DNA of 64,000 nt from NCBI RefSeq assembly GCF_963675165.1, contig NC_087379.1, positions 620,001 through 684,000 of the forward strand, read 5' to 3'. The number at the start of each line of letters is the position of its first letter. Within the stretch, counting starts at the first letter, position 1. The DNA is from Halichondria panicea (Eukaryota > Porifera > Demospongiae > Suberitida > Halichondriidae). Below, in pieces: positions 35,427-47,328 of the stretch. The notes beneath the pieces are model-generated. The model was not told where the DNA came from, searched no databases, and saw nothing but the letters and a program-made list of their open reading frames with translations. Both the position numbers and the translations under genes were made by a program.

Positions 35427-35660
35427 CTCGTGCATGGACAAAGATGATGTGTACAGTTTTGGAGTGCTTGCTTGTGAAGTGGTAAATGCCAGATTTCCTG
35501 AAGCTGCTGTATTTCTGCGTCTGCTATCGAGTATGGAAGGTGTATGGCGGGAGCTCCACCCACTCATTACCTCCTGTGTCTCTCACTCCCCTCAGGACAG
35601 ACCCTCCATGGACACACTGTGCTACACCACATCAAACAATTGAACTCTGAGTCTTAGCAT
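35427..35660 (+). pseudogene. Kinase C-terminal fragment, copy C (frameshift)
   Basis: Same fragment as 23598-23827. A 2-base insertion (ATGGACACACTGTG) changes the end to MDTLCYTTSNN and a stop. The acceptor is changed as well (CACACTCTC for CACAGTCTC). Confidence 0.8.
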
Positions 35661-35827
35661 TGGTGCATGAGTGTGTTATTATTAATTTGTGTAAAGAAAT
35701 TTTGTTAGCTTATTCTGCAAACAAAGTGGGGGAGTGGCTGCTCAAGATGAGGGGGTGTTGCATGGGGTCAGAGATCAGAAAGCCATGTGGACTCACTGAA
35801 TTAAAACTGTACTAGATATCATGCAAG

Positions 35828-35997
35828 ATGAAGGCAGCCTTGATAGCAGCCACGGTCCTCACACTTGTCTGCTCCCTTCATAAAGCCAGCTCTCTGGGGA
35901 AGCTGAACTTACCGGTGGTTTTACTTCCCTATGTCCCCTCCAGCACTGGAGTCAAGGTCAACTTCACTCTGAGCTCCCCTCAAGGTTGCTTCTCTTG
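35828..35997 (+). pseudogene. NUP210: NUP210 exon 1 copy C
   Basis: MKAALIAATVLTLVCSLHKA signal peptide, then LNLPVVLLPYVPSSTGVKVN and CFSW. Open to the donor TCTTG/GTCAGT. Exon 2 is reduced to a stub at 36232-36260 as in B. If read through the donor it would end after about 20 more residues. Confidence 0.75.
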
Positions 35998-36347
35998 GTC
36001 AGTGTACCTACTGTGTGTGTGTAGGGGAGGGGGATACTCGTGCAAGCTGTGACCATGAGTTACAGTCAATAGTTAATTAAGCTTGGTGCAAAGATTTAGC
36101 CCTAAAAACAATTTTAACGTGGCTTAATATTGCTCGGTGAATTCCAGCGTCCAATAATTATTATATAATTATAGTGCAATAAAAATAATATTAATGATTA
36201 CGTATAATTATTATGCCACGCCCACACACACAGGTTGAAGATTAAACCGGACATAGTGTCAGATATCTAACCATGCAGCTAGCATACTTGTAGTGATATA
36301 TATGTGTCTCTCCCCTGCCCTAACCACACCCCCTCACACACGTGCAG

Positions 36348-37022
36348 GTGTTGGTAAGTCCACCCTCCTCCGCTCTATGGCGTGTCGTGAGCTGCGTCTA
36401 CCAGCTGGTGTGAGTGTACTACACGTGGAGCAAGAGGTCACCGGGGACAACACACTAGCGCTGGATAGTGTACTCGAGTGTGATACTGAGAGAGTGCAGC
36501 TGCTCGCTAGAGATGGGGAGCTACTGGCCTCAGGGGACAAGGACACAGCAGCAGGCAGGTCTGTGTACCAGGAATGGGGGGGGGGGGTGTTTTAAGTATA
36601 GTAAAATTACAATACTGAAAAATAAAATGTTATTACCAAATTAGTATCCAGCTATAATTATGGTTATCAGTGTGTAGGTGTCCTAGTGTGTAGTGTACTG
36701 TGTGTTTGACTGCTAGTGAGCATTCGTATGATTATGGTTTGTGTGTATATTTTCAGTCACTTATTTTCAGTACTTTATTTACCTTTCATCTGCCCCTCCC
36801 TCTGTATGTGTAGCGCTTCTGATGAGCTGGCTGAGGTATACCTTCCACTACAGGAGATAGACGCTGACAAAGCACCAGCAAGGTAACTGTACCCAGTAGA
36901 TCAAGTACCATCTTACACACTGTGCTCACTCACTCACTCACAGAGCTGGCTGTATTCTGGCTGGTCTGGGGTTCACTCCACAGAAGAATGAGATTTTATC
37001 TGGCTAAGACACTATTTGCAAC
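36348..37022 (+). pseudogene. ABCF3: ABCF3 three-exon fragment, copy C
   Basis: Blocks 36348-36558, 36814-36882 and 36944-37022. Walker A GVGKSTLLRSMA; first two blocks open. Last donor is AAC/GTAAGC instead of AAG. Confidence 0.8.
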
Positions 37023-37109
37023 GTAAGCAGTTTTTGAGAGACGGAAGTGCTGACATTAATTAATCTTCTGTTTTCTAGGGGAAGGTATGGGTGTTTTTTC
37101 AGAATCAGG

Positions 37110-37570
37110 CCTGTTTTCAGAGCTGTCTTTTAGCTGCCATAATTTGAATTCCGTGGATACAATTTCAATGATTTTCTGATTTTCTGAAAGCTTAGAAAGA
37201 GACCTTTCAAATGGTGTCATCAAAGTTTATATTTGAGAGATAAAAGTATTTGCCAATTTGGCCATACCATGAAGAATAGCCCATGGTCCAAGGCCGAAAA
37301 ATTACAAATTACATCTTTCAAATGGTGTCATCAAAGTTTATATTTGAGAGATAAAAGTATTTGCCAATTTGGCCATACCATGAAGAATAGCCCATGGTCC
37401 AAGGCCGAAAAATTACAAATTAGGGCTCCAACGAAATGTCGTATCGAAACACATCATTTATTTCTAAGCTTTCAGAAAATCATAATGTTTTGACATTGGA
37501 TCAACATTAATGCCATGCATTGAAGAATCAGGTTTGTTTTTAGAGCTATCTTTTAGAGGCCATAACTTGT
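37110..37570. repeat. Fold-back element copy, unit C, with internal 110-base duplication
   Basis: Same element as 12240-12610, but 37202-37310 (CTTTCAAATGGTGTCATC to AAAAATTACAAATTA) is directly repeated at 37311-37421 almost without change. The doubled block gives a spurious repetitive reading frame. Confidence 0.85.
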
Positions 37571-37710
37571 GTTAGGAACGTCCTATTTAAAAAACTCAAA
37601 GACGAATTCTGTAGCTCTGAGAAGACACTATTGTATACAATTAAAGTGTCTTAAAACCGCTAATTGCTCGCAGTGCCAAAGCTGACTAATTTGTGTGTCC
37701 TATGCTGTAG

Positions 37711-38176
37711 ATGTGGGAACACGGAACCATCGTCGGTTGTGTGCAGTGTATTATAGTCGTACCCCCAGGTTTGAAGTGATCCGTGGACTACTGGACTGTG
37801 TCATGCAGCTGCTGGAGGTGTCCTTCACCAAAGATGGCAGTGGATACTTCCTCAATGCAGCTGAAGGTGAGGGTTGCATAAGCACAGCTGTGTATGTGTG
37901 TTAGGGACTTGTGAAGGAACTACTGTATATGCATTCATTCCAGTTTGTTGGGAATTAGTGGCCTTGAGTTTTTGAAGTGTACGTGTTGGGAAGATTATTT
38001 TGTCAGAAAATTAATTCCTACAACTACACTTGCTCACTGCCCACACTTCTGCACTGCTTGTGTTTACCGCCCCCTCCTCTGCACACACTCCACAGACTCT
38101 ACCTATTTCCCGGACCGTTGTGCAGAGGTGTCTGTACGTGGGAAGGTGATCGGGAAACTGGGCGTGCTCCATCCTG
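37711..38176 (+). pseudogene. FARSB: FARSB two-exon fragment, copy C
   Basis: Blocks 37711-37866 and 38096-38176 with intact borders. Some residues differ at conserved places (IRGLLDCVMQ instead of [16 protein letters not shown] instead of LKAAEG), suggesting relaxed constraint. Confidence 0.75.
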
Positions 38177-39089
38177 GTATGTCTGTTGTGCAGCTCTAGT
38201 GTGTGTGAGACTGGGAGGTGTGTCTGGTGCAGCTGTTCTCACGGCCTCCTCCAACCAGTACCTGCCCTCCGTACTCTCCAGGGAGAACCTATTTCCTCAG
38301 GTTAGTATGTGTTTCATCATGACCTCCTTGACAGTATGTACCCAGGTGTGTGTTTAGAGTCAATACTGCAAGGTCATGTACTGTACATAATTATGTCATG
38401 TACATATAATTATAGCCTGGATCCCAGGGTAGGCCGGTGAACGAGGTAATCCTTTTGTTTGTAGTTAGTGTGCTTTAGTAACCATTAAAGATCTAACATA
38501 CTCTTCTTGAGGGGAGGGGTAGTTAAACACATTATTTTAGTACCGTTGATCCAATGTCAAAATTTATCGTATTTTTCGGCATTGGACCATCAGCTATTAT
38601 CCATGGTTGTGTCCAAATTAGTTTTGTAGCTCAAAATAATATGAACTTTGATGGCAAGATTTGAAAGGTATAATTATTATCTTGTTGAAATTGAATGCCC
38701 AAATTAAGATCGTTCTATTGTTTGATGTAGTAGTGAGATGAGCAAAATGTAACCCACGTGACAACGTTAGAATCTTTATCTCCATTTTGAAGATGTTCTT
38801 TCTTTGCAGCTAATTTAATACCATGACGATTATAGGCTCATGTGATTCCCATATCTGGGTATCATAATTATTAGCTTGTACATGTAGCTACATGTACAAT
38901 CAGTGTAAGATCTAACCTCGGTTCTAATTATTAGTATGTATGTGTGTGTGTGTGGGTTGTAGTACGTGATCTATGAAGTGGGAAGAAGGGGAAAGCATGG
39001 AATTAGAATGGGAAATTATTGGTCATACATTTTTTGTTGATTTTTGGTATTCCTTAGAATTTAGGAGGTAAAAATTAATTTCTGGTGGT

Positions 39090-39480
39090 TTCGTGTAGTT
39101 GATGTTCTATATCTTGAGTTGGTGTTGTTGTGTTAATCTGTACGTACGTTGGTCACAGAGTACAAGAGAGCATTGTTGTATGTAGTCGTCCGTATCTATG
39201 CCAAGATTTGTGTCTGCTGGTTTATGCTGGTTTATGGAGATTTCGGTTCTTTGTTGTTTAATTTTGGCGAGGGCATATCGTGTGTTTGTTAAGGTTGGAT
39301 GTTGTTTGGTTAAATATGAGTAGTTTTTGTCCAATTCTGTTTGAGTGTAGGTTATATAATTCAATTTCAGTTCATTCGTCTGTAATTTATTATGGTCTAT
39401 CTGTAAGAGGTTGTTCTCTTTTGAAGTGGTCTCAGGCTGCTTGTATGGGCATTGGGTTGTGATGGACAATGAGCACTTGG
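39090..39480 (-). mobile_element. Penelope-like remnant, unit C
   Basis: On the minus strand 39469-39107 stays open for 120 codons and includes TRYALAKIKQQRTEISINQH and DTDDYIQQCSLVL, typical of the beginning of the Penelope RT domain. The N-terminal VHNLSS part present in unit A is deleted here. No active-site motif. Confidence 0.6.
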
Positions 39481-40089
39481 AAATAATTACCTGGTGTTGA
39501 TTGTTTCGTCTCTGTCTCGCTGGGTATCTCCTGGTGCGTTGTTGAGCTTGTATATATTGCTCATCCCTTCAACACTGGATTATTGTCATTAGCAACAAAA
39601 GTTTTGATACGAAAATATCCCGACCACAAGAGAAGGCCGGTGGTGTGAGTGGGTGGGGCAATGGAGTCCACTCAACCATGCATCTCATGGACCCAATTAA
39701 GAGTGTTCTAACATAATTATACACGTAGAGATTATCATCCGTATGTATGTATGTATGTATATGAAAAAGATTGATTTTATTAATCTATGGTGTGAATCAA
39801 TCTCAAACTTAGCCAGTGTATATTTGGATGGGCTGTACCAAAATCGCATGGACCCAAAAATGTGGACAGTGCAGAAAGTGATCCACAGAGAATCAGAGGA
39901 TTATTTGCCCATGCACACAAGGAAACTATGACCTCAGTAGTGGGCGTACAATGTTATACTACTGTAACAATAACAATAGTAATGGTCCATATTCGTACAA
40001 ATGTATAATAATACTTGTCCTACATACAATATAGAATTGTACGTTTGTATGGAACATTAATCACTACTATTGATCAATGCTGTTGTTGT

Positions 40090-40188
40090 GCATGCATCAC
40101 CTGACCTGTCACTGTGAGAGCTGTGAGTCTATAGCTGCTTTTGCCAAGCTTTGAGCTTTTCTTTCTACTACTAAACACTTTTCTAAAG
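40090..40188 (+). promoter_or_regulatory. 5' non-coding exon and upstream block of TRIM-NHL C
   Basis: Matches the A/B/D blocks; donor AAAG/GTGAGC. The acceptor at 40307-40311 has a shorter pyrimidine tract (CCTTTTCTCAG), lacking the CTCCCCCC run of the other copies, which may weaken splicing; the ATG at 40322 would still be the first in frame. Confidence 0.6.
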
Positions 40189-40321
40189 GTGAGCATAATT
40201 ACTGTACATGTTCTGATACATTCGTTTGTAGTTTTCGTTGCTTGAATTCTTTGTTATAAATTATACAGCTTGACACGCCCCCTTTTTAGCCTATTGTTAT
40301 CCTTTTCTCAGTTTTGTGTCA

Positions 40322-42565
40322 ATGGCTGAGAGGCCGAGTGCTGCTCAAGAAGCTCTCTCCAAAGTGGAGGACCAACTGTCATGCCTAGTCTGTCTGAAGC
40401 CCTACACCAACCCTCGACTGCTCTCCTGTTTCCACGTCTACTGTCAACATTGTCTCGAGGATATAGTTGCCCACAATCGACAAGGCCAGCTGGAATGCCC
40501 CAAGTGTCGCCGGCCCACCCCCCTACCCCCCACTGGTGTGAGTGGCCTCCAGGCTGCCTTCAATATACACCATCTCTTTGACATCCAAGAAACACTCAAG
40601 AAGGTTAAAGAGCCTCAGAAATTGGCTTGTGAGAAATGCTCCAAAACGACTCGTAAAGCCACCAGCTTTTGCCGACAATGCACCAAGTTCATCTGCGATC
40701 TGTGTACGAACATACACAAAGAATACGAAGAGTTCGAAGGTCATGAAGTCGTTACTATCGAAAAAGTTGAGGGTGATTTGATTCGCTTGGTCTCCCCAAA
40801 GAAGACGTCCTCTCGCTGCCCTAAACACGACGACATAATGAGACTTTATTGCGAAACTTGTGGAGAAGTGATTTGTATCAATTGCACCGTCCAAATACAC
40901 AAAGACCACAAGTACTGTGTGATTGCCGACACCTTTGAGAGCCACAAGAAAGAGATCCTGGACTCCCTAGGACCCGTTGAGAAACAGCTAGAGGCCACCG
41001 ACACAGCTCTCGTCAATCTGGAAGGACGACATGCCGAAATTATTGAACACGGAGGAAAAATTGCGACCAATGTCCACTCGAAATTCGATGAGCTCCATCA
41101 AGCTCTGTATGCTCTTGAGGGGGAGCTTATGGCGGAGTTGGAAGGCCACACCCAACAACAGCTCAAGAGCCTCTCTGCTCAGCGAGAGGAGGTGGAGATC
41201 CTCCAAACCCAACGTAGCAGCTGCCTGCATTTTGTGAGGGAGATCATTCGTACCGGGTCTCCAGGAGACGTGCTCAAGATGAAGCAAGGTGTGGTGAAGC
41301 AAGTGAGAGAGCTGGTGGACACCTTTGACCCCAACACCCTAGAGCCTCGTGAGACAACCAACACCTGTTTTGTGCCTTCTGCTCAGCTAGTCAAAGATTG
41401 CAAAGAATTTGGAGCCATCGGTATACCATCAGTAACTGTCACCCCTACAAAAAGACTCGACAAAACCAGAGTACAAGGATCCACTAGTCTTCGATTTTCA
41501 AACACAAATCATCCACTGATCCAAATTCCATCCTTGAACATTAAAGCCGAACTTATATCGAAATCAACGAATCAGACGACAAACTGTGTTGTGAAGGAAC
41601 GAGGGAAGGGAGAGTACGAGATCTCCTACCAGCCAACAGTGGGCGGGGCCAGCGAGCTGATCGTGAGAGTGGGTGGAGAGGAGGTGGCAGGAAGTCCATT
41701 CCCTGTAGCAGTCAAGACTCCGATCGATAAACTAGGAACTGTTATCAAGACTATCAATGATCTCAAGAAACCTCATGGAGTGGCACTCAACCAAGCTAGG
41801 GAGATAATTGTGCCTGAACAGGGTGCTGGTATTGTCTCGATATTTAGCCCCACAGGAGACAAGCTGCGAACATTAGACACTCGAGGCACAGCTGTTGGGA
41901 AGATGAAGAATCCTTGTGGTGTGGCAGTGGACGGTGATGACAATATTCTGGTGGTGGACGGTGGTAATTATCGACTGTTGAAGTTCTCACGTGGAGGAGA
42001 CATGATAGCAGCAGTTGGTAGTCATGGCGATGGTCCAGGACAGTTTAACTATCCGAATTGTGTTTGTGTCAACAGTGTCAATGGGAAGGTGTATACGTAT
42101 GTGGTTGATAACGGTGCTCACTGTGTTCATATTTTCAACTCTGACCTCACCTTCTCCAGCAAGTTCGGCAGTAAAGGCAGTGGTAATGGACAGTTTAATC
42201 GTCCCTGGGACGTTGCATCCGATCGTAGTGGTTGTGTGTATGTGGCTGATGCTGGTAATACTCGAGTGCAAGTCTTCACACCCGATGGTGGCTATCTGAG
42301 GCAGTTTGGGAAGAAAGGCGGTGGAAATGGAGAACTTTACTACCCTGCCTGCATCTGTGTGGACTGTGATGATCTGGTGTATGTGGCGGAGTATGGGAAC
42401 AAGCGTGTCTCAGTGTTCACGTATGAGGGAGTGTTTCTCAAGTCGTTTGTATCACCTGGATCTGGACCAGGACAGTTCAACAGTCCTTATGGAATAGCAG
42501 TAGACCAGTGTGGTGTGGTGTATGTGTGTGATAATGGCAACAATAGAGTGCAAATATTTTCCTAG
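40322..42565 (+). CDS. TRIM-NHL E3 ligase-like protein, copy C (intact)
   Basis: 747 residues, one coding exon; RING, B-boxes, coiled coil, filamin repeat and six NHL blades as in copy B. RING differs from copy B by a single residue (CLKPY for CLEPY). B-box 1 region matches B (CDLCTN-HKEYEEF), while the preceding cysteine pair region (CSKTTRKATS) and B-box 2 (CINCTVQIHKDH) match copy D, so it looks mosaic. An extra HPLIQIPS insertion lies before the filamin repeat and an extra YT in blade 3 (VYTYVVDNGAH). NHL loops are copy-specific: KKPHG, DGGNYR, NYPNC, DNGAHC, NRPWD, DAGNTR, YYPAC, EYGNKR, NSPYG, DNGNNR. No lesion. Likely cytoplasmic RING ligase; target unknown. Confidence 0.92.
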   Translation: MAERPSAAQEALSKVEDQLSCLVCLKPYTNPRLLSCFHVYCQHCLEDIVAHNRQGQLECPKCRRPTPLPPTGVSGLQAAFNIHHLFDIQETLKKVKEPQKLACEKCSKTTRKATSFCRQCTKFICDLCTNIHKEYEEFEGHEVVTIEKVEGDLIRLVSPKKTSSRCPKHDDIMRLYCETCGEVICINCTVQIHKDHKYCVIADTFESHKKEILDSLGPVEKQLEATDTALVNLEGRHAEIIEHGGKIATNVHSKFDELHQALYALEGELMAELEGHTQQQLKSLSAQREEVEILQTQRSSCLHFVREIIRTGSPGDVLKMKQGVVKQVRELVDTFDPNTLEPRETTNTCFVPSAQLVKDCKEFGAIGIPSVTVTPTKRLDKTRVQGSTSLRFSNTNHPLIQIPSLNIKAELISKSTNQTTNCVVKERGKGEYEISYQPTVGGASELIVRVGGEEVAGSPFPVAVKTPIDKLGTVIKTINDLKKPHGVALNQAREIIVPEQGAGIVSIFSPTGDKLRTLDTRGTAVGKMKNPCGVAVDGDDNILVVDGGNYRLLKFSRGGDMIAAVGSHGDGPGQFNYPNCVCVNSVNGKVYTYVVDNGAHCVHIFNSDLTFSSKFGSKGSGNGQFNRPWDVASDRSGCVYVADAGNTRVQVFTPDGGYLRQFGKKGGGNGELYYPACICVDCDDLVYVAEYGNKRVSVFTYEGVFLKSFVSPGSGPGQFNSPYGIAVDQCGVVYVCDNGNNRVQIFS

Positions 42566-42744
42566 TTTATTTTTGTTATTTTGTTAATTAAATTTTGTTG
42601 AGTTATTGTAACATTGCTAATGAATATTGAAATTGAAACCAGTGAATTCTTTGCCCATGCTGTCCCTGTGTACGTGTGTACTGAGTCTCTCCTGTTATAG
42701 TCGTACCTTTAGTATCGTACCTCACCCCACCCCCTCTGCTGCAG

Positions 42745-42900
42745 GGTCTCCATGGTGACATGGTGTGAGGGAGAGAGCGTGACAAGGGGTGGAGCCTGAT
42801 ATCATCAAGCTACTAGTCATTGAGAACATGATGCTACAACCCTCCATGGATGTGTACATTCTGCCACTGCCACCCACAGAGGTCAAGGGTCACCGGACTA
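42745..42900 (+). pseudogene. NUP210: NUP210 internal exon copy C (large deletion)
   Basis: Starts GLHGDMV then about 40 bases are lost, resuming at VEPDIIKLLVIENMMLQPSM in another frame. Not functional as an exon. Confidence 0.75.
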
Positions 42901-43756
42901 GAAGCCATAATACAAGACATCAGTTTTCTACTAAATTATTGTGTGTGGGTGGTGTGGGTGGTGTGGGTGGGTGTGGTGTGTGGATCATTGTCTCCTTGCT
43001 AAATAATACACAGAGCTACATTTGTCCTTGCAGAATCTCTTGTGCCGAGCCAGTTTCCATGACGATACGACTAGTGATTGGTCATATGCCAGACTTCCCT
43101 CTATTGACTCAGACCAACAATCACAATATTTAGTCTATATATATACGATTTTGTCAAACAACTATATATTTTTTCGATGTCTTAATTGTGTTTGTCTGCA
43201 GTTTCCTGTGTGGCCTTTGAACCAAAATTGAAATAATTAACGCTGTATGGGGCGTTTGAAAACTTCACATCGCTGCAATGGACGTGGTGATCGTCCAATC
43301 AGAATGCTCTACCCACCCCCCGACCTCCTCACTACAACACAAGGACTTAGATAGTAAGTGTGTCTTTGAGGGGGACAACTTTTGCCACTGATTTTAGCAT
43401 ACCATTACTTTGATAGAACTTCCTATAAGAGTTACATGTGTACAGTGGTGGCTGTACGACTTTGAGAGCCCGTAACTTGAATTTTGGTAGTCTGATTTCA
43501 ATTCTGAAAGTTAAATGGAGTTCATTCATTTGGCCATAATAGTTGGCCAGATTTCAGCTAAATACCATGGACTACAGTCCTGGTCTTTTTCTGACATTTT
43601 GTTGCTCATAATAAGGGGGTTGATTGTGCTATTTTATAGAGTATTAGCTTTCATAAAACCACAAAACCATTGAAATTGGACCACCTAAACATTTCTAGTA
43701 TCATAATTAAGCTAGGTAGTGTGTGGAATTGTGTCTGACTGCAATGTGTATACTAG

Positions 43757-44340
43757 CAGGGTTTCATCTAGTGGGGGGGGGGGCTGGGATGAACCTTCCT
43801 CCCCAAAATACTCATCTTCCCCCCAAATGTGTGTATAATAATGACATCATCACATTAGTACTGTCTATGATGTGCAATATGTAACTATAGATCTTCTGTG
43901 ATGCACTAAGAGTGGGCGTAGCTCGTGGAGGGGTAAGGCTGGCAGTGGGCGTAGCTGGTGGAGGGGTAGGGCTGGCAGTGGGCGTAGCTGGTGGAGGGGT
44001 AGGGCTGGCAATGGGCGTAGCTCGTGGAGGGGTAAGGCTGGCAGTGGGCGTAGCTGGTGGAGGGGTAAGGCTGGCAATGGGCGTAGCTGGTGGAGGGGTA
44101 GGGCTGGCAGTGGGCGTAGCTGGTGGAGGGGTAAGGCTGGCAGTGGGCGTAGCTGGTGGAGGGGTAAGGCTGGCAGTGGGCGTAGCTCGTGGAGGGGTAA
44201 GGCTGGCAGTGGGCGTAGCTGGTGGAGGGGTAGGGCTGGCAGATGAGAGACATGTAATAAGGGGTGTGGTCAACAAATGTGGGAGTGGCCAAACATTATG
44301 CGGTATATGCGTAAACCTTCCCCCCTAACTTTTAATCCTG
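43757..44340. mobile_element. hAT-like non-autonomous element containing a minisatellite
   Basis: Ends CAGGGTTTCATCTAGTGGGG and CCCCCCTAACTTTTAATCCTG, flanked on both sides by ACTAG. Unit B has the unoccupied sequence. 584 bases; the middle is filled by the 33-base tandem repeat at 43911-44243. Confidence 0.8.
43911..44243 (+). repeat. 33-base minisatellite, 10 copies
   Basis: Unit about AGTGGGCGTAGCTGGTGGAG plus GGGTARGGCTGGC, ten copies with few changes. As 33 is a multiple of three, all frames stay open and give repetitive peptides (ASLTPPPATPT, QPYPSTSYAHC); these are artefacts. Confidence 0.95.
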
Positions 44341-44444
44341 ACTAGTACCCAGTACACTGTATACATAATTATGTGTTATTATACTCACATCATGCATACT
44401 ACTATCTACTCCCCCCACACACACACACACACACACACACGCAG

Positions 44445-44753
44445 CGATAATATTCTCCCGGAGTCAATTTCTTTCTTCTCTACTCCTTCGCAATCCACCA
44501 GAATTGACTTCTACTGTTCTTCAATTACCCTCTAAACAAGGGCGCCCTCACTATAACCCACGGCTCTGCTGATAATGTCATTGAGTTACTTGACTGTTTG
44601 CAGCACCCAGACACTGGTGAGGTTCATGACCTCCCGACCCTCATAACCAAGCACCAGGTGGTGGAGATCAACGACCCAGTGCAAGTGACCCTCAAACACC
44701 TCGTCATTCTCTGGGACCCCCAAACAGACTTCAAATACCAGCACCAATTGAAT
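44445..44753 (+). pseudogene. NUP210: NUP210 internal exon (HPDTG type), copy C
   Basis: From LNKGALTITHGSADNVIELL the frame runs straight through HPDTGEVHDLPTLITKHQVV to QHQLN and the GTGAGT donor, showing that this block is one exon. The upstream end is altered and has an in-frame stop before LLFFNYP. Confidence 0.75.
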
Positions 44754-45244
44754 GTGAGTGTGCTAGCTAGCTTGTTGAGAGCTAAACCTGTGTAGGGTAC
44801 CAGCTACATAGGCTTGTACATGGCTTGTAATACCGTATAGCGGGTAATTTCCGTAAGGTGAAAATTTGTTCAACTCGAAAGCGGTGATTTTCGTTTGTCT
44901 GCAACCTACTGGTTTTACTAAATAATTATGAACAATTATAGGGATCTCCTTTATTAATTTTGTTTCAGATACAGCGACTTTTCGATTGCGAATTGCGAAC
45001 ATCGTAGCAATCTAGTCGAAAGTAACGATTTAGATTGGATATGCAATTCCCATACTTTGAATGCAATAATTATTATAGTTACAATGCAATCAAGCTTGTA
45101 CAGTGTCATTCACAATCCATTAACCTCTCATTGGATAGTACTGTCCCTATTCCTGTGTTGTACACTACTGTCTATTTAATTGTAGATTGTGTTATTTATG
45201 TTTATGTGATCAATTTCCTGAACCAACTTTCCCTCCCCCCACAG

Positions 45245-45474
45245 TCTCGTGCATGGACAAAGATGATGTGTACAGTTTTGGAGTGCTTGCTTGTGAAGTG
45301 GTGAATGCCAGATTTCTTGAAGCTGCTGTATTTCTTGGTCTGCTATTGAGTATGGAAGGTGTATGGCGGGAGCTCCACCCACTCATCACCTCCTGTGTCT
45401 CTCACTCCCCTCAGGACAGACCCTCCATGGACACTGTGCTACACCACATCAAACAATTGAACTCTGAGTCTTAG
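45245..45474 (+). pseudogene. Kinase C-terminal fragment, copy D
   Basis: Intact C-terminal fragment after CCCCACAG: MDKDDVYSFGVLACEVVNAR, LLSMEGVWRELHPLITSCVS, DTVLHHIKQLNSES and stop. No catalytic residues. Confidence 0.8.
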
Positions 45475-45658
45475 CATTGGTGCATGAGTGTTTTATTATT
45501 AATTTGTAAATAGAGATTTCTTATTCTGCAAACAAAGTGGGGGAGGGGCTGCTCAAGATGAGGGGGTGTTGCATGGGGTCAGAGATCAGAAAGCCATGTG
45601 GACTCACTGAAAGCTATAAACTACATGAACTATCTCTCCTATACTACTAGATATCAAG

Positions 45659-45801
45659 ATGAAGGCAGCCTTGATAGCAGCCACGGTCCTCACACTTGTC
45701 TGCTTCCTTCATAAAGCCAGCTCTCTGGGGAAGCATGTCCCCTCCAGCACTGGAGTCAAGGTCAACTTCACTCTGAGCTCCCCTCAAGGTTGCTTCTCTT
45801 G
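45659..45801 (+). pseudogene. NUP210: NUP210 exon 1 copy D (in-frame deletion)
   Basis: MKAALIAATVLTLVCFLHKA then GKHVPSSTGVKVNF: about 30 bases coding LNLPVVLLPY are missing in frame. Donor CTTG/GTCAGT kept. Confidence 0.75.
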
Positions 45802-46051
45802 GTCAGTGTACCTACTGTGTGTGTGTGTAGGGGAGAGGGGATACTGGTGCAAGCTGTGACCCTGAGTTACAGTCAATAGTTAATTAAGCTTTAGGTCTAA
45901 AAATAATTTTAACATGGCTTAATATTGCTCGGTGAATTCCAGCGTCCAGTAGTTATAGTGCACTGCAATAAATATTAATGATTATTATGCCACCCACACT
46001 CACACTCCACACACACACACACACACACACACAGGTTGACCACACACACAG

Positions 46052-46196
46052 GTTGAGCACTAAACCGGACATAGTGTCAGTGAAGCCGCTGTATTTAATT
46101 TGGAGGAGGAGCCTGGATGCTCTCGGGAGGTAGAGCTCACGGCTCAGTCCACTCAGCCAATCCGATTGAGCAGCATCATCATCGATGAGGATATCA
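46052..46196 (+). pseudogene. NUP210: NUP210 exon 2 copy D (5-base insertion)
   Basis: Reads LSTKPDIVSVKPLYL, then a small insertion (AATTT) shifts the frame, then EEEPGCSREVELTAQSTQPI and RLSSIIIDEDI, matching human NUP210 (LSTRPEVASIEPL...LTQPARLTSIIFAEDI). This is the clearest evidence that the signal-peptide exon and this exon belong to NUP210. Donor ATCA/GTGAGA. Confidence 0.85.
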
Positions 46197-46684
46197 GTGA
46201 GAAGTGGTTAACTTACTTTAAAACTGTATGCCAAACTAACCGTACTGAAAATAATAATTATGACAAACAAACGGCCTGTTGGGACAAATGGTAGCCTAGG
46301 GACTCGGCTAATTAGAGTGAGTTTAGGTCTCTCAAGTATTTACACACAATATGTTGGGAGCTACATAAATCGACCATTCTACCAGGTAGCTATACTGGAA
46401 CAGGGAGAAGAACACAAGGCATTATTAGTCTTTGGTCCTTTTTATTATGTTAATTGGTGGCTGTGATTATTATGCTCTCCGTCTCATGATGCATTGAGCA
46501 CCTCTCCACAGAAGAAATGGATGGTCAGAACTCTCTATTGAACATGAAAATAGAAACTGTTTCATACTGCTGAATAGTAGTATTCATTTGTAAGAACAGA
46601 AATCTAACCATGCAGTTAGCATACTTGTAGTGATACACGTGTGTCTCTCCCCTGCCCTAATCACACACCCTCACACACGTGCAG

Positions 46685-47328
46685 GTGTTGGCAAGTCCAC
46701 CCTCCTCCGCTCTATGGCGTGTCGTGAGCTGCGTCTACCAGCTGGTGTGAGTGTACTACACGTGGAGCAAGAGGTCACCGGGGACAACACACTAGCACTG
46801 GATAGTGTACTCGAGTGTGACACTGAGAGAGTGCAGCTGCTCGCTAGAGAGGGGGAGCTACTGTCCTCAGAGGACAAGGACACAGCAGCAGGCAGGTCTG
46901 TGTACCAGGGGGGGGGGTGTTTTAAGTATAGGAAAATTACAATGATGAAAAATAGTATCCAGCTATAATTATGGTTACCAGTGTGTAGGTGTCCTAGTGT
47001 GTAGTGTACTGTGTGTTTGACTGCTAGTGAGCATTCGTATGATTATGGTTTGTGTGTATATTTTCAGTACTTATTTTCAGTACTTTATTTACCTTTCATC
47101 TGCCCCTCCCTCTGTATGTGTAGCGCTTCTGATGAGCTGGCTGAGGTATACCTTCCACTACAGGAGATAGACGCTGACAAAGCACCAGCAAGGTAACTGT
47201 ACCCAGTAGATCAAGTACCATCTTACACACTGTGCTCACTCACTCACAGAGCTGGCTGTATTCTGGCTGGTCTGGGGTTCACTCCACAGAAGAATGAGAT
47301 TTTATCTGGCCAGGACACTGTTTGCAAG
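46685..47328 (+). pseudogene. ABCF3: ABCF3 three-exon fragment, copy D (best preserved)
   Basis: Blocks 46685-46895, 47124-47192 and 47250-47328, all open with intact splice sites: GVGKSTLLRSMACRELRLPA, LHVEQEVTGDNTLALDSVLE, SDELAEVYLPLQEIDADKAP, CILAGLGFTPQKNEILSGQD. Without the rest of ABCF3 it is a fragment; a spliced chimeric RNA cannot be excluded. Confidence 0.8.

Noticed and set aside
37233-37493. Repetitive frame RDKSICQFGHTMKNSPWSK, twice
   Set aside because: Arises from the 110-base direct duplication within a fold-back element.
43812-44328. Three overlapping repetitive proline/serine-rich or glycine/valine-rich frames
   Set aside because: Produced by a 33-base tandem repeat inside a transposable element; no start context, splice logic or family resemblance.
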